A DNA stretch of 62,286 nt from Pseudomonadota bacterium (GCA_021325135.1 JAJPHT010000012.1:1-62286), one strand, 5' to 3'; positions 40,950 through 50,104 are shown, counted from the stretch's first letter. Program-made: numbers and translations. Notes: generated from the letters alone by a model not told the origin.

Positions 40950-41422
40950 GCCTCCGCCATCGCCGCCAGCGCGGGGTCCACCCGCGGCGCGATCTCGGCC
41001 ACCGTGCGCTTCGCCTCCTCGTCCCCCTCCAAGGCCTTCGCGCGCAGCGCCTGGAACGCCTCCGAGAGGCGCGTGAGGTCGTCGTCCTCCATGTCCTCCA
41101 CGTCGATGAGCCGGTTGCTCGCGCCCTCGACGGCCGCGATGAGCTCGTCGAGCTTCAGGTGCAGCGCCTTCGTGTCGCGGTTCTGCGAGTGCTGGATGAG
41201 GAACACCATGAGGAACGTCACGATGGTCGTGCCCGTGTTGATGACGAGCTGCCACGTGTCGCTGAAGCGGAAGATCGGCCCCGTGAGCGCCCAGACGACG
41301 ATCACGAGAAGCGCCCCGAGGAAGGCCCACACGCTGCCCGAGGCCTCCACGGTCCAGCGCGCGGTCTTGCCCCACCAGGCGCGGAAGCCGCGCGCACGGC
41401 GGGGGGCATTGGGCTCGGTCAT
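40913..41422 (-). CDS. Low-affinity iron permease-like membrane protein
   Basis: From the ATG at 41422 the product is 169 residues: two membrane helices (about 28-50 and 58-80) around the conserved TWQLVINTGTTIVTFLMVFL, then the QNRDTKALHLKLDEL segment typical of this family (PF04120). A helical tail follows. Despite the name, transport by the bacterial members is not well proven. It overlaps the convergent small gene at the end. Confidence 0.8.
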   Translation of the reverse strand: MTEPNAPRRARGFRAWWGKTARWTVEASGSVWAFLGALLVIVVWALTGPIFRFSDTWQLVINTGTTIVTFLMVFLIQHSQNRDTKALHLKLDELIAAVEGASNRLIDVEDMEDDDLTRLSEAFQALRAKALEGDEEAKRTVAEIAPRVDPALAAMAEAQRRTSARASSR

Positions 41423-41505
41423 CGCGCCGACGAGAGCGCCTGCGGCCAGGGGCATGCTCCGCGAGCAGGAAGACGGCGCGCCTATGCGTTCTCGCCGCTT
41501 TGTCG

Positions 41506-41985
41506 CTACCGCAGCCCGCGACCCTTCAGGGACGCCGCGTAGCCGCGCACGAACTCCGCCTGGCCGTTCCACGTCATGACGTCCCGCGCGGGGGGCACCT
41601 TGGACCAGTAGAACGAGAGCGCCCGCTCCGCGCTCCAGCCCCGCTTCGCCACGAGGGCGCACGCGATGGCGCTCCCCGTGCGCCCCCATCCCGCCTTGCA
41701 GTGGACCAGCGCAGAGACGTCGTCGGGCAGCGCGAGGTAGTCCGCGAGGAAGGCGTCCATCTGCGCGGGCGAGGGCGGCGCGTCGTCCGTCCAGAAGTGC
41801 GGCCGCCAGTCGAACGTGGAGGCGCGCTGCGCGGGGATCGCCTCCTCCATGCTGTAGATGACGCGGATGCCCGCGTCGCGCAGCGCCCGGAAGTGCTGCT
41901 CCTTGTACGGCAGCGGCGAGCGGTGGAGGTTCCCCTCGATGGGCGTGAGGCCACCAAGCTCGTCGAACCAGGCGTCCAGGGGCAC
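41506..41985 (-). CDS. Dual-specificity protein phosphatase
   Basis: The 159-residue protein has the phosphatase signature HCKAGWGRTGS with nucleophile Cys96 and Arg102. A general-acid Asp probably lies in the WTDDAPPS loop at 66-71. Such enzymes remove phosphate from Ser, Thr or Tyr and sometimes from RNA or lipids. It stands alone, separated from the next minus-strand gene by a copy of the long palindrome. Confidence 0.85.
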   Translation of the reverse strand: MPLDAWFDELGGLTPIEGNLHRSPLPYKEQHFRALRDAGIRVIYSMEEAIPAQRASTFDWRPHFWTDDAPPSPAQMDAFLADYLALPDDVSALVHCKAGWGRTGSAIACALVAKRGWSAERALSFYWSKVPPARDVMTWNGQAEFVRGYAASLKGRGLR

Positions 41986-42040
41986 GCTTCCGCGATCGGC
42001 TTGGCTCTGACTTCAGGCTTTGCTCGGTGTCTGTCTCTCT

Positions 42041-42152
42041 GGTCAAGGGTCCAAAGAACGCGACGAGCGCGAAGAGCGCAAAGGACGCGATGAAAGGAGA
42101 CTTTGCGACCTTGGCGCTCTTTGCGCTCGTCGCGTTCTTTGGACCCTTGACC
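42041..42152. repeat. Dispersed long palindrome, copy 2
   Basis: Thirty-base arms (42041-42070 and 42123-42152) are perfect reverse complements, starting GGTCAAGGGTCCAAAGAACG. Inner arms AAGAGCGC (42072-42079) and GCGCTCTT pair further, leaving a loop with a second imperfect arm. It lies between two minus-strand genes. Confidence 0.85.
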
Positions 42153-42176
42153 AGGGGATGGACTGCCTTGGTTCGG

Positions 42177-43013
42177 CTAAGGGGGAGCCCCAGGTTCGCG
42201 GTCCGCGCCCTGGACCACGCCCACGGCGACGTCCTTCAGGCCCACGCCCTTGCCGCGCCACTTCTTGTCCTTGATGCCCTGCTTCAATTCGCCGAAGGCG
42301 TCCTGGAGGCCTTCGCGGATGATCTGGTTGAGCTCGGGGCCGGTGAGGGCCGCGTGGACGGCGTCCACCATCTCCTCGCGCGTCTCGTCGACCCACTTCT
42401 CCACGACGCCGAAGCGCGTGATCGTCTGGAGCTTGGGCGAGGCCTCGATGGCACGGTCCACCGCCTTCTCGATGAGGTCGCGCCGCTCGTCGAGGCGCTT
42501 GCCGATGGCGGCGGCGTAGTCGCGGCTCGTGACCGCGTCCTCCAGCACGATGGCGAGGCGCATCAGCAGGGGGTCGGTCAGCTCCTCGATGAGCATGTAG
42601 CGGTAGCGCTCGAAGAGGCCGCGCAGCACGCGGGCCCCGAACGCGCGGTCCAGCGCCTCGCCCGTGCGCAGCACGATGATGATGACCTGCACCACGATGT
42701 AGAAGCGCGCCGGCACGAGGACGGGGATCGTGAGGGGCAGGACGCCGAAGGCGTAGATCCAGTAGCGGCGCAGCCACCGCAGCGGCGCCTCCACGATGAG
42801 GACCTTGAAGACGAACGCGCCGCCGTAGAGCGCGACGAGGGTGAGGTCGATGATCCTCAGGCCGCTCTCCTCGTCCGCGGGGAGCGCGTGCGTGCGGTCC
42901 AGCAGGAACACGAAGAGGCTCGTGAACGCGAGGACGAGGATCGCGACGTCGAGGAAGTAGAGGTTCTCGCGCAGCCGCAGGCGCGTCTCCGTGGGGGTGC
43001 CCCGGGGGGCCAT
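42177..43013 (-). CDS. Membrane protein with ion-channel-like N-terminal helices
   Basis: From the ATG at 43013, 278 residues: four to five helices (about 15-135) with charges inside them, such as RWLRRYWIYAFGVLPLTIPV, followed by a long helical cytoplasmic part. The first part recalls the voltage-sensor half of ion channels, but no pore signature (TVGYG-like) is seen. A longer upstream reading is Arg-rich and unlikely. Function not certain. Confidence 0.55.
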   Translation of the reverse strand: MAPRGTPTETRLRLRENLYFLDVAILVLAFTSLFVFLLDRTHALPADEESGLRIIDLTLVALYGGAFVFKVLIVEAPLRWLRRYWIYAFGVLPLTIPVLVPARFYIVVQVIIIVLRTGEALDRAFGARVLRGLFERYRYMLIEELTDPLLMRLAIVLEDAVTSRDYAAAIGKRLDERRDLIEKAVDRAIEASPKLQTITRFGVVEKWVDETREEMVDAVHAALTGPELNQIIREGLQDAFGELKQGIKDKKWRGKGVGLKDVAVGVVQGADREPGAPP

Positions 43014-43092
43014 GCGCCCCCATCGGCGGGCCCTGCGTTTCGGGCTTCCGATTCCGCTCCTGCCGCTCCCCGGGGCGATCTCCACGCCGTCG

Positions 43093-43118
43093 GGGGGACT
43101 CCGTCCCCCAAACCCCCT
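43093..43118. repeat. Short dispersed palindrome
   Basis: GGGGGAC (43093-43099) pairs with GTCCCCC (43103-43109) and is followed by AAACCCCC. The same 25-nt string occurs at 16124-16148, and a variant at 55812-55832. These look like mobile or recurring terminator palindromes. Confidence 0.6.
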
Positions 43119-43225
43119 GGTTCGTGGCGCTCGCTGCGTCCAGAGGTGACAGACGGGCAATCTCCGGTGTGGAGACGCAAGACCTGTTTCCCAAGCCTTC
43201 AAGGGCCGAGGGGGGATGCTCGCCC

Positions 43226-44149
43226 GTGGAGCCCGCGAAGCCGGACGTGAAGCCCTACCTCGCGCTGGGCGCCGCGCTGCTCCTCCTGGGCGCGGCGCTC
43301 CTCGTCCCCGCCTCGCGGGCGTGGCTCGCGGACAACGTGGGCGCGCCGCTCCAGGGGCAGGCCGACCCGGAGAGCGGCGCGCGCGTGGGCTACAGCGCGG
43401 GCGGGCTCGCGTTCTGGGCGGCGCTGGGCGCGGCGTTCGCGTGGGCCGCCTACGACCTCCTCTTCCGGCGCCTGGGGCTGCGCCCCGACGCGGGCTTCTT
43501 CACCGTGCTGGCGCCCTTCCTCCTCTTCGGGCCGCTGCTGCACGCGCTCCTCGCGGTGGGCATCCTGCCCCACGCCACGCCCCTGGCGTACCTCGCGGCG
43601 GAGCCCGTCATCTACCTCACCACCGCGGCGCTGGCGCTGGTGGCGCTCCTCGTGGGGCGCGCGACGCGCCGCGAGCTTGCCCTGGTCCTGGGCGTCGCGC
43701 TGCTGCTGCCCCTGCTCGCGGCCGCCGCGCTGCACACCGCGGGCGGGAACGCCATCCGCGTGCTGGTCATCCTCGGCCTCGCCCTCGTGCCCGCCCTCGC
43801 GTTGGGCTGGGCCTACGCGCGCTGGCGCAAGGACGTGCCCTTCGTGGCCGCCGCGCTCGTCGTGGGCGCGCACGCGCTGGACGGCGGCACGACGTGGATG
43901 GTGCTGCGCGACCCCTTCGGCCTGGGCTTCCGCAGCTTCGGCGAGAAGAACCCCGTGAGCCAGATGCTCGTGGAGCTCTCGGACGGCTGGCCCTACTTCG
44001 TCGTGAAGCTCGCGCTGCCCCTCGTGCTCCTGGCCCTCGTGCGCCCCGAGGAGGACGAGAAGGACGTGCATGCCTTCCTCCTCCTGGCGGTCTTCGTCCT
44101 GGGATGGGGCCCGGGCATGGCGAACCTCCTCCAGGTGCTCCTGGCGTAG
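43226..44149 (+). CDS. DUF63 family membrane protein
   Basis: From the GTG at 43226, 307 residues and about eight helices. The order of helices, the HALDGGTTWMVL motif and the GEKNPVSQML segment fit the archaeal DUF63 family of unknown function. It is divergent from the channel-like gene across 212 bp that contain a short palindrome. Confidence 0.75.
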   Translation: MEPAKPDVKPYLALGAALLLLGAALLVPASRAWLADNVGAPLQGQADPESGARVGYSAGGLAFWAALGAAFAWAAYDLLFRRLGLRPDAGFFTVLAPFLLFGPLLHALLAVGILPHATPLAYLAAEPVIYLTTAALALVALLVGRATRRELALVLGVALLLPLLAAAALHTAGGNAIRVLVILGLALVPALALGWAYARWRKDVPFVAAALVVGAHALDGGTTWMVLRDPFGLGFRSFGEKNPVSQMLVELSDGWPYFVVKLALPLVLLALVRPEEDEKDVHAFLLLAVFVLGWGPGMANLLQVLLA

Positions 44150-44151
44150 TG

Positions 44152-44397
44152 CTATCGCCGCGTCGATTCGGTCGTCGCTTCCGCGTATCGGGCCAAATCA
44201 GGAGGGGGCGAGGCCGTCCGCTCCGATCTGAGGGCGGCGATTAGCGCGTGAAGCAGCCAGACTGCGAGCGCCAGGAGTGCGGTGGCCGCGACCACCGTGA
44301 CCCACCGGCCAGGACCTTCGGGCCCAAGAAGGAGCAGGGCAAGGCTCGCGCTGATGAGGAACACGTCCAGCCCGACGAGCCGCTCTGCGAGCCCCAT
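44152..44397 (-). CDS. Small two-helix membrane protein
   Basis: The 81 residues contain two membrane helices (about 5-26 and 32-57) and a Ser/Thr/Arg tail. It starts 8 nt after the zinc-finger/AbrB-like gene, so is probably co-transcribed with it. Not recognised; a partner or immunity-type role cannot be judged. Confidence 0.5.
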   Translation of the reverse strand: MGLAERLVGLDVFLISASLALLLLGPEGPGRWVTVVAATALLALAVWLLHALIAALRSERTASPPPDLARYAEATTESTRR

Positions 44398-44405
44398 GCT
44401 TCCCC

Positions 44406-45038
44406 TCACGCGGGCGTGCCGCGCTCCACGTCCACGACGGCTTTTGTCTCGGAGATGGGCGTCCAGAGCATGCGCTCGCCCCCTTTGAGGCGCATGACGC
44501 GCAGCACGTCGTCCGGAAGATAGAGGCCCAAGCGTGTGCCGCTGAGCTTGGAGAGCTTGATCGCATAGTTCGCCCGCATCGGTGACTCCAGCGTCCGACG
44601 CGCCAAGGCTTCGCTCGCCGCGTCGAGGCGCTGGGCTCCGCACGCGACGCAACGGTGCCCCCGCAAATTCGCGACGACGACGCGCTCTCCCGGCGTCGCT
44701 CGTTCCTCTACGAGGTCGGTCCGCGCCTCCCAGGCTGTGGCGCCGCACTCGCAGCGGTTGGTGGGGAGAATGTGGCCAAGCTCGACACCGAGGTTCATGC
44801 TGCCGTGGATGAGCGCGTTACGAACGGCGCCAATCTCCGCGAGGAGGCTGGCATCAGCCCCGTGGAAGGAGATTCCATTTCCCAGCCGTATGGCCGAATC
44901 GGCGGCGCTTACTTGCCGCCAGGTGTTCGCTGCATCCTCGATGGTGACCTCTGCGTTCGTTGCATTCTCCCATTCATTCTGAAGCGGGCGGATGCGGCCG
45001 CGGGAGAACTTGGGCATGAGACGTACCTTGTACGTCAT
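44406..45038 (-). CDS. YgiT-type zinc finger protein with AbrB-like C-terminus
   Basis: The 210 residues have a helical N-terminus, a zinc finger with CECG at about 96-99 and CVAC at about 130-133 spaced as in YgiT/MqsA, and a C-terminal swapped-hairpin AbrB-like domain (IKLSKLSGTRLGLYLPDDVL and on). MqsA-type proteins are antitoxins that bind DNA; here no MqsR-like toxin is adjacent. Base composition is less GC-rich than neighbours, hinting at transfer. It may be a regulator with zinc-stabilised fold. Confidence 0.6.
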   Translation of the reverse strand: MTYKVRLMPKFSRGRIRPLQNEWENATNAEVTIEDAANTWRQVSAADSAIRLGNGISFHGADASLLAEIGAVRNALIHGSMNLGVELGHILPTNRCECGATAWEARTDLVEERATPGERVVVANLRGHRCVACGAQRLDAASEALARRTLESPMRANYAIKLSKLSGTRLGLYLPDDVLRVMRLKGGERMLWTPISETKAVVDVERGTPA

Positions 45039-45115
45039 AAAAACGTCTGATCTATTTGAGCCTTCTGGAACCGAGGGCTCCTAAGTGGGGGCGGCGCTGG
45101 AGCCTCGGATTGCCG

Positions 45116-45694
45116 ATGCTACCCGAGATCGTGCTGGCCAGCGCGAGCCCCCGGCGCGCGAAGCTCCTCGGGGAGGCGGGATATCGTTTCCGCGTCTGGG
45201 CGACGCACGCCGACGAGTCGGTGGAGGAGGGCACGGCCCCCGCGCTCGCGGCGGTGGAGCTTGCCGTGCGCAAGGCGATGGCCGTCCCCGAGGCGCGAAG
45301 CTGGGTGCTGGCGGCCGACACCGTGATCGACCTCGACGGCGCGATCCTGGGCAAGCCCCGCGACCGCGCCGACGCGCGGCGCATCCTGGGATTGCTATCA
45401 GGGCGCGAGCACTGGGTGGCCACCGGCGTCGCGCTGCGCGCCCCCGGCGAAGGCGTGCTCACGGGGCTCGCGCAGACCAAGGTGGCGTTCCGCGCGCTCT
45501 CGCCCCGGGAGATCGAGGACTACGTCGCCACGGGCGAGCCCCTGGACAAGGCGGGCGCCTACGCCATCCAGGGGGGCGCGGCGCGCTTCGTGGCGCGCGT
45601 GGACGGGCCCCTGGACAACGTCATCGGGCTGCCCATGGACGTCGTGCGCCGCCTGCTCGTCGAGGCCGGTTGGCCGGGTCGGGCGCGTGGATGA
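45116..45694 (+). CDS. maf: Maf family nucleotide pyrophosphatase
   Basis: The 192 residues have the standard Maf motifs: LASASPRR near the start, the VLAADTVI and GKPRD stretches, and DKAGAYAIQG near 145-154. Maf proteins hydrolyse dTTP, UTP or modified nucleotides to monophosphates, limiting their incorporation. The ATG at 45116 gives the normal family length. It stands alone after the zinc-finger gene. Confidence 0.9.
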   Translation: MLPEIVLASASPRRAKLLGEAGYRFRVWATHADESVEEGTAPALAAVELAVRKAMAVPEARSWVLAADTVIDLDGAILGKPRDRADARRILGLLSGREHWVATGVALRAPGEGVLTGLAQTKVAFRALSPREIEDYVATGEPLDKAGAYAIQGGAARFVARVDGPLDNVIGLPMDVVRRLLVEAGWPGRARG

Positions 45695-45711
45695 GGGCCG
45701 CGACCTGCGGG

Positions 45712-46143
45712 TCACGGCTTATCCACACGCTGCGGCGCGTGGATGAGGCCGTTCTTCGCGCGGTAGCGCCGCACTCCGCTGGCGAGGAAGAGGGTGCCGC
45801 CCGCGCTGGCCGCGCCCGCGACGAGGGGCGGCACGAGGAGCACGACCCACACCTCGGATGTCGAGGGGAGGTCGCCCTGCGCCAGGAGGACCGCGATAGG
45901 GGTCGCGAAGAAGGCGAAGACGGAGAGGAACCCGCCCAGGCCGCCCACCAGGGTCGAGTAGTCCTTCCCGCGGCGGTAGAGCTGCACGGCGAGGCCGCTG
46001 GCGAGGAAGATCGCGCCGAAGAGCGTGGCCGAGAACGCGGCGGGCGTGAAGCCCCCCGTGAGCACCACGGCGGCGCCGGCCGAGGCGCCCAGGACCGTGA
46101 GCCCCGCGACGCTGCCGAGGGCCCAGAGGGTCGACTCGTCCAT
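45712..46143 (-). CDS. Four-helix membrane protein
   Basis: The 143 residues contain about four hydrophobic helices joined by short loops and a basic C-terminus (RRYRAKNGLIHAPQ). It is convergent with maf and divergent from dus. No motif recognised. Confidence 0.55.
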   Translation of the reverse strand: MDESTLWALGSVAGLTVLGASAGAAVVLTGGFTPAAFSATLFGAIFLASGLAVQLYRRGKDYSTLVGGLGGFLSVFAFFATPIAVLLAQGDLPSTSEVWVVLLVPPLVAGAASAGGTLFLASGVRRYRAKNGLIHAPQRVDKP

Positions 46144-46239
46144 GGGGGAGGGGTCTCCGGCGCTTCCTACTAGAAGGTGGCGGAAAGGCCGGACGTGGCG
46201 CCGCCAGGTTCAAGGCCCCCGGCGCGTGAGGCCCCTCCC

Positions 46240-47253
46240 ATGGCGGACGACCTCCTGAGGCCCCTCACGCTGGGCAACGTCCGCCTGCCCAACAATCTCG
46301 TCCTCTCCCCCATGGCGGGCTTCTCGGACCTGCCCTTCCGCGTCCTCTGCCGCCAGCACGGCGCAGGGCTCGTGTGCAGCGAGATGGTGAGCGCCACCAG
46401 CGTGCTGCGCGAGGTGCCGCACACGCTCCAGCGCATGAAGACGCTGGAGGCCGAGACGCCCATGAGCATCCAGCTCTTCGGGACGGACTTCGACGCCGTG
46501 CGCCAGGCCGCGGCCGACCTGGACAAGCGCTGCGCCATCGTGGGGTTCAACATGGGCTGCCCCGCGCACCAGATCCAGCGCCAGGGGTGCGGCGCCGCCA
46601 TGCTGGACACGCCCGAGCTTGCGCTGCGGATGGTGGAGGCCGTGCAGGAGGGCACCGACAAGCCGCTCCTCGTGAAGATCCGCCTGGGCAACCGCGAGCG
46701 GCGCGACAGCGTGGCGTTCGTGCGCGCGCTGGAGGCGGCCGGCGCCGCGGGCGTCATCGTCCATGGCCGCACCGCCGCCATGGGCTACTCGGGGCGCAGC
46801 GACTGGGAGGAGATCGCCCGCATCAAGGCCGCCGTGGGCATCCCGGTCATCGGCAACGGCGACGTCGTGGACGGCCCCTCCGCGGAGCGCGCGCTGCGCA
46901 CGGGCGTCGACGGCCTTGCCCTGGGCCGCGCCACCCTGGGCAACCCCCGCGTCTTCCGCGAGATCGCCCACTTCCTCGCCACCGGCGAGAGGCTGCCCCC
47001 CGCCAGCGCGCAGGAGCGGCTGGAGGACTTCGAGGCCTACGTCGCCATGGCGGCGGCCGTGGGCGTCGACGCCGTGCAGGTCCGGGAACAGGCCCAGCAG
47101 TTCACCCGCGGGCTGCGCGGCGGGGCCGACCTCCGGCGCGGGTTCACCGGGAACGTCCCCCTGGGGGAGATCCTTGCTCGATTCCGGGCGTTCGCGACCG
47201 GTCCGCGAAACGACCCCCTCCCGTCGGAGAACATCGTCACGGCAAGGCTTTAG
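46240..47253 (+). CDS. dus: tRNA-dihydrouridine synthase
   Basis: The 337-residue TIM-barrel flavoprotein has the expected PMAGFSDLPFR start, FNMGCPAHQIQRQGCGAA with the active-site Cys, KIRLG, VHGRT and GNGDV FMN-binding segments. It reduces uridine to dihydrouridine in the D-loop of tRNA using NADPH. The last bases of the gene overlap the promoter of the lipoprotein that follows. Confidence 0.9.
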   Translation: MADDLLRPLTLGNVRLPNNLVLSPMAGFSDLPFRVLCRQHGAGLVCSEMVSATSVLREVPHTLQRMKTLEAETPMSIQLFGTDFDAVRQAAADLDKRCAIVGFNMGCPAHQIQRQGCGAAMLDTPELALRMVEAVQEGTDKPLLVKIRLGNRERRDSVAFVRALEAAGAAGVIVHGRTAAMGYSGRSDWEEIARIKAAVGIPVIGNGDVVDGPSAERALRTGVDGLALGRATLGNPRVFREIAHFLATGERLPPASAQERLEDFEAYVAMAAAVGVDAVQVREQAQQFTRGLRGGADLRRGFTGNVPLGEILARFRAFATGPRNDPLPSENIVTARL

Positions 47254-47255
47254 TA
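47246..47255 (+). promoter_or_regulatory. TATA-like promoter of lipoprotein 1
   Basis: ACGGCAAGGCTTTAG lies over the dus stop codon, about 28 nt before the ATG at 47279. The same 15-base string precedes the second lipoprotein, so the pair shares a duplicated promoter. Confidence 0.6.
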
Positions 47256-47278
47256 GGGCGAGGGGGTCGCGAACGTCC

Positions 47279-48541
47279 ATGGTGGCTGCTCGAACGCTCT
47301 TCGTGGCCTTGGCGATCCTCTCCGTGGGTCTCGCGGGCTGCATCGGAGCGAAGAACGGTGGAAAGGCCGACGTCAAGCTGGGCAACGTCACGAAGACCGA
47401 CACGTTCACGACGCCCCCCGACGGCCGATCCGGCAACATCTCCGCGTTCAGCGAGACGAACAAGACGGAGACGGGCGCCGGCGGCATCGCGCACACCCAC
47501 GACCTGTGGGCCGGCCGCAGCCGCGTCACCATCTTCCAGGGCCGCGTCAGCATGGACCCCACGCCGAACGACCAGAACCAGGCCACCACCTCGTTCCACA
47601 TCGCGCAGCCCGGCCTCGTCTACGAAGGCACCGGCTCGGTGGAGGTCAGCATCAGCGACCCCCAGCGCAAGGTGTGCGAAGGCGCCTTCAACCTCGACGG
47701 CGGCCCCGTGTGCAGCGACCGCGTGCCCGGCGCGCCCGCCCAGGCGCCCCAGGCCCCCGACCCCACGGGCGGCGGCACCCAGTTCATGCTCAAGTACGAG
47801 CACGCCTCGTCGAGCACCTACCTCGACGCCGGCTCGCTGACCTTCGGCAAGCCCACCGTCATCAAGATCACCGACCCCAAGCAGACGGACATGCCGCACT
47901 CCACGGCGTCCCTCTGGCAGTTCCAGATCATCTCGCCCAACGCGTATGACAACACGCTGACCTTCGTCGTCAAGGTGGACATCGTCCGCAACCCGGACTT
48001 CTCCATCCCGCTCTGGCCGGCGCACCCCAACTTCTACGCCGACAAGCACACGCGCGACATCTTCGATGGCACCGCCATCTCCGTGGGCACGGGCACGCAG
48101 AGCCCCACCGCCCCCAAGGAAGCGGGCCCCGTCACGCCGCAGCGCCTCATCAGCTACGGCACGCGCTCGCTCTACGTCTGGGCCAACATCACGGACGTCA
48201 CGGCCCCCAACCCGGCCACGGCGCCCACGACCTGGTTCCTCCACCACCTCAACGCGACGGGCATCTCCAACGTCACGAACCCCTTCGACAACGCGAACCA
48301 CAGCGCGGACAAGAAGAACCACTTCTGGATCCTGCCCGTGAACGACAGCGACATGGACTCCCCCTACCAGAGCACCAGCCGCTGGCAGTTCGAGCTGCGC
48401 GCCGCCCTGACCACGCCGGTCATCACCTGCTACGAAGGGTGCGCCGACTACCAGGTCAAGTACACCCTGGTCATCAAGGCCAGCGACGTCGTCGAGGACC
48501 CCTCGAAGTACGAGATCTACTGCGAGGACCGCACCTGCTGA
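47279..48541 (+). CDS. Secreted lipoprotein, paralogue 1
   Basis: A 420-residue protein with lipobox LAGC at about 17-20 and a beta-rich outer domain. It shares long stretches with the next gene: TTPPDGRSGNISAFSETNKT, DPKQTDMPHSTASLWQF and SYGTRSLYVWANIT. Cysteines near the C-terminus (CYEGCADYQVKY, and CEDRTC) probably form disulfides. Several HTHD/His residues could bind metal. It is a cell-surface lipoprotein; the family is unknown to me. Confidence 0.7.
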   Translation: MVAARTLFVALAILSVGLAGCIGAKNGGKADVKLGNVTKTDTFTTPPDGRSGNISAFSETNKTETGAGGIAHTHDLWAGRSRVTIFQGRVSMDPTPNDQNQATTSFHIAQPGLVYEGTGSVEVSISDPQRKVCEGAFNLDGGPVCSDRVPGAPAQAPQAPDPTGGGTQFMLKYEHASSSTYLDAGSLTFGKPTVIKITDPKQTDMPHSTASLWQFQIISPNAYDNTLTFVVKVDIVRNPDFSIPLWPAHPNFYADKHTRDIFDGTAISVGTGTQSPTAPKEAGPVTPQRLISYGTRSLYVWANITDVTAPNPATAPTTWFLHHLNATGISNVTNPFDNANHSADKKNHFWILPVNDSDMDSPYQSTSRWQFELRAALTTPVITCYEGCADYQVKYTLVIKASDVVEDPSKYEIYCEDRTC

Positions 48542-48583
48542 GGGCCCCCAGGCGGGGGCCCCTGGAGAGGGCGCGCACGGCAA

Positions 48584-48592
48584 GGCTTTAGG
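48584..48592 (+). promoter_or_regulatory. TATA-like promoter of lipoprotein 2
   Basis: CACGGCAAGGCTTTAGG is 28 nt before the ATG at 48616, the same motif and spacing as for paralogue 1. The transcript should be leaderless. Confidence 0.6.
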
Positions 48593-48615
48593 ACCTGCAA
48601 GGGGTCGAAGCCCCC

Positions 48616-49884
48616 ATGGCTGTGCGGGTGCTCGTCCTCGTCGCCCTCCTCGTCGGAGCCGGCTTCGCCGGCTGCATCGGCGCCAAGGACTCCGGAAAGC
48701 AGAACTCGAAGATCACGACCTCGGGCACGAACACGAGCGTCTTCACGACGCCTCCGGACGGCCGCTCGGGGAACATCTCCGCGTTCAGCGAGACCAACAA
48801 GACCGAGATGGGCGCCGGCGGCATGGCCCACACCCACGACCTGTGGGCGGGCCGCACGCGCGTGACGCTCTTCGACCAGCAGGCCATGATCAGCCCCGGC
48901 ACCAGCATCCACGACCCCGCGTCGTGGGCCGAGGGCACGGCCGCCATCCTCACCGTGCCCCGCGGCCTCCTCGTCTTCGAGGGCACCGGCGCCGTGGACT
49001 TCACCATCACCGACCCCCAGCGCCACGCCTGCGAGGGCGCCATCCAGTTCCAGAACCACTTCGTCTGCACCGACGACACCACCTCCTTCGGCAGCCCCGC
49101 GCCCCCCGTCAGCGCGCCCGACCCCAGCGGCAGCGCGACGGGCCTCACGCTGCGCTATCGCAACGCCGCCACGAGCACCTGGATCGACGCGGGCCCCCTC
49201 GCATGGGGCACGCCGACGCACATCAAGATCACCGACCCCAAGCAGACGGACATGCCCCACTCCACGGCGTCCCTCTGGCAGTTCGAGGTCGTCTCGCCCA
49301 ACAGCTACGACCGCACGCTGGAGTTCCACGCCAAGGCGGAGATCATCCGCGGCGACGGGCCCATCCCCCTCTGGCCGGGCCACCCGCAGTTCTACACCAA
49401 CGAGACGCACGTCCGCGACGTCTTCGACGGCGACGCCACCAGCGTCAGCGGCACCACCAGCGGCATCGCCAACGGCGGCGACTCCCTGCCCATCTCGCCC
49501 AAGAAGCTCATCAGCTACGGCACGCGCAGCCTCTACGTCTGGGCGAACATCACGTCCATCTCGGCCACCAACCCCGCGACGGCGCCCGACTCGTTCTACC
49601 TCTACCACACCAACGCCACGGGCAAGGAGAACATCACGAACTCGGGCAACTCCAGCGCCTCGTCCGACAACGTGCACTTCTTCTGGGTCCTCCCGGTGCG
49701 CGACGACGACATGGACTCGCCCTACCAGGACAGCAGCCGCTTCCAGTTCCAGCTCAACGGCCAGCTCGCGAACTGCATCAACTGCGCGGACTACTCGATG
49801 AAGTACCACCTGACCATCAAGGCGTCCGACCTCGACGAGACCGGGAAGTACCACATCTACTGCTGGGACGCCAGCGACTGCTGA
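48616..49884 (+). CDS. Secreted lipoprotein, paralogue 2
   Basis: The 422-residue product has lipobox FAGC and aligns with paralogue 1 end to end, keeping the DGRSGNISAFSETNKT, MPHSTASLWQF and SYGTRSLYVWANI blocks and the NCINCADY cysteine pair. The middle regions (about 90-170) differ most and may be the variable, ligand-facing part. Each copy has its own promoter, so dosage or alternate expression is possible. Confidence 0.7.
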   Translation: MAVRVLVLVALLVGAGFAGCIGAKDSGKQNSKITTSGTNTSVFTTPPDGRSGNISAFSETNKTEMGAGGMAHTHDLWAGRTRVTLFDQQAMISPGTSIHDPASWAEGTAAILTVPRGLLVFEGTGAVDFTITDPQRHACEGAIQFQNHFVCTDDTTSFGSPAPPVSAPDPSGSATGLTLRYRNAATSTWIDAGPLAWGTPTHIKITDPKQTDMPHSTASLWQFEVVSPNSYDRTLEFHAKAEIIRGDGPIPLWPGHPQFYTNETHVRDVFDGDATSVSGTTSGIANGGDSLPISPKKLISYGTRSLYVWANITSISATNPATAPDSFYLYHTNATGKENITNSGNSSASSDNVHFFWVLPVRDDDMDSPYQDSSRFQFQLNGQLANCINCADYSMKYHLTIKASDLDETGKYHIYCWDASDC

Positions 49885-49941
49885 GCAGGCGGCCCATACC
49901 TTGAAGTGGGGCGCCGGTTTTGCCGGCTCCACTTCCACCCT

Positions 49942-50026
49942 GCGGAGGTAGCCTAGCCCGGTCAAGGCGTCGGTCTCGAAAACCGATGGCTTCACGGCCT
50001 CGGGAGTTCGAATCTCCCCCTCCGCG
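49942..50026 (+). tRNA. tRNA-Ser (anticodon CGA)
   Basis: The acceptor stem GCGGAGG pairs with CCTCCGC, the anticodon arm TCGGT-CTCGAAA-ACCGA gives anticodon CGA, and a long variable arm (TGGCTTCACGGCC region) marks it as serine. The T arm contains GTTCGAATC. Discriminator G follows and CCA is not encoded, as common in archaea. It reads UCG codons. No intron is visible. Confidence 0.93.
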
Positions 50027-50104
50027 CTTTCTCCCCCCTTAGCCCGCGCGATTCCCCGGCGTCGCTTCCGCGCACCTTAAGCCAGGGCGGCAGAACTCCC
50101 GGCC

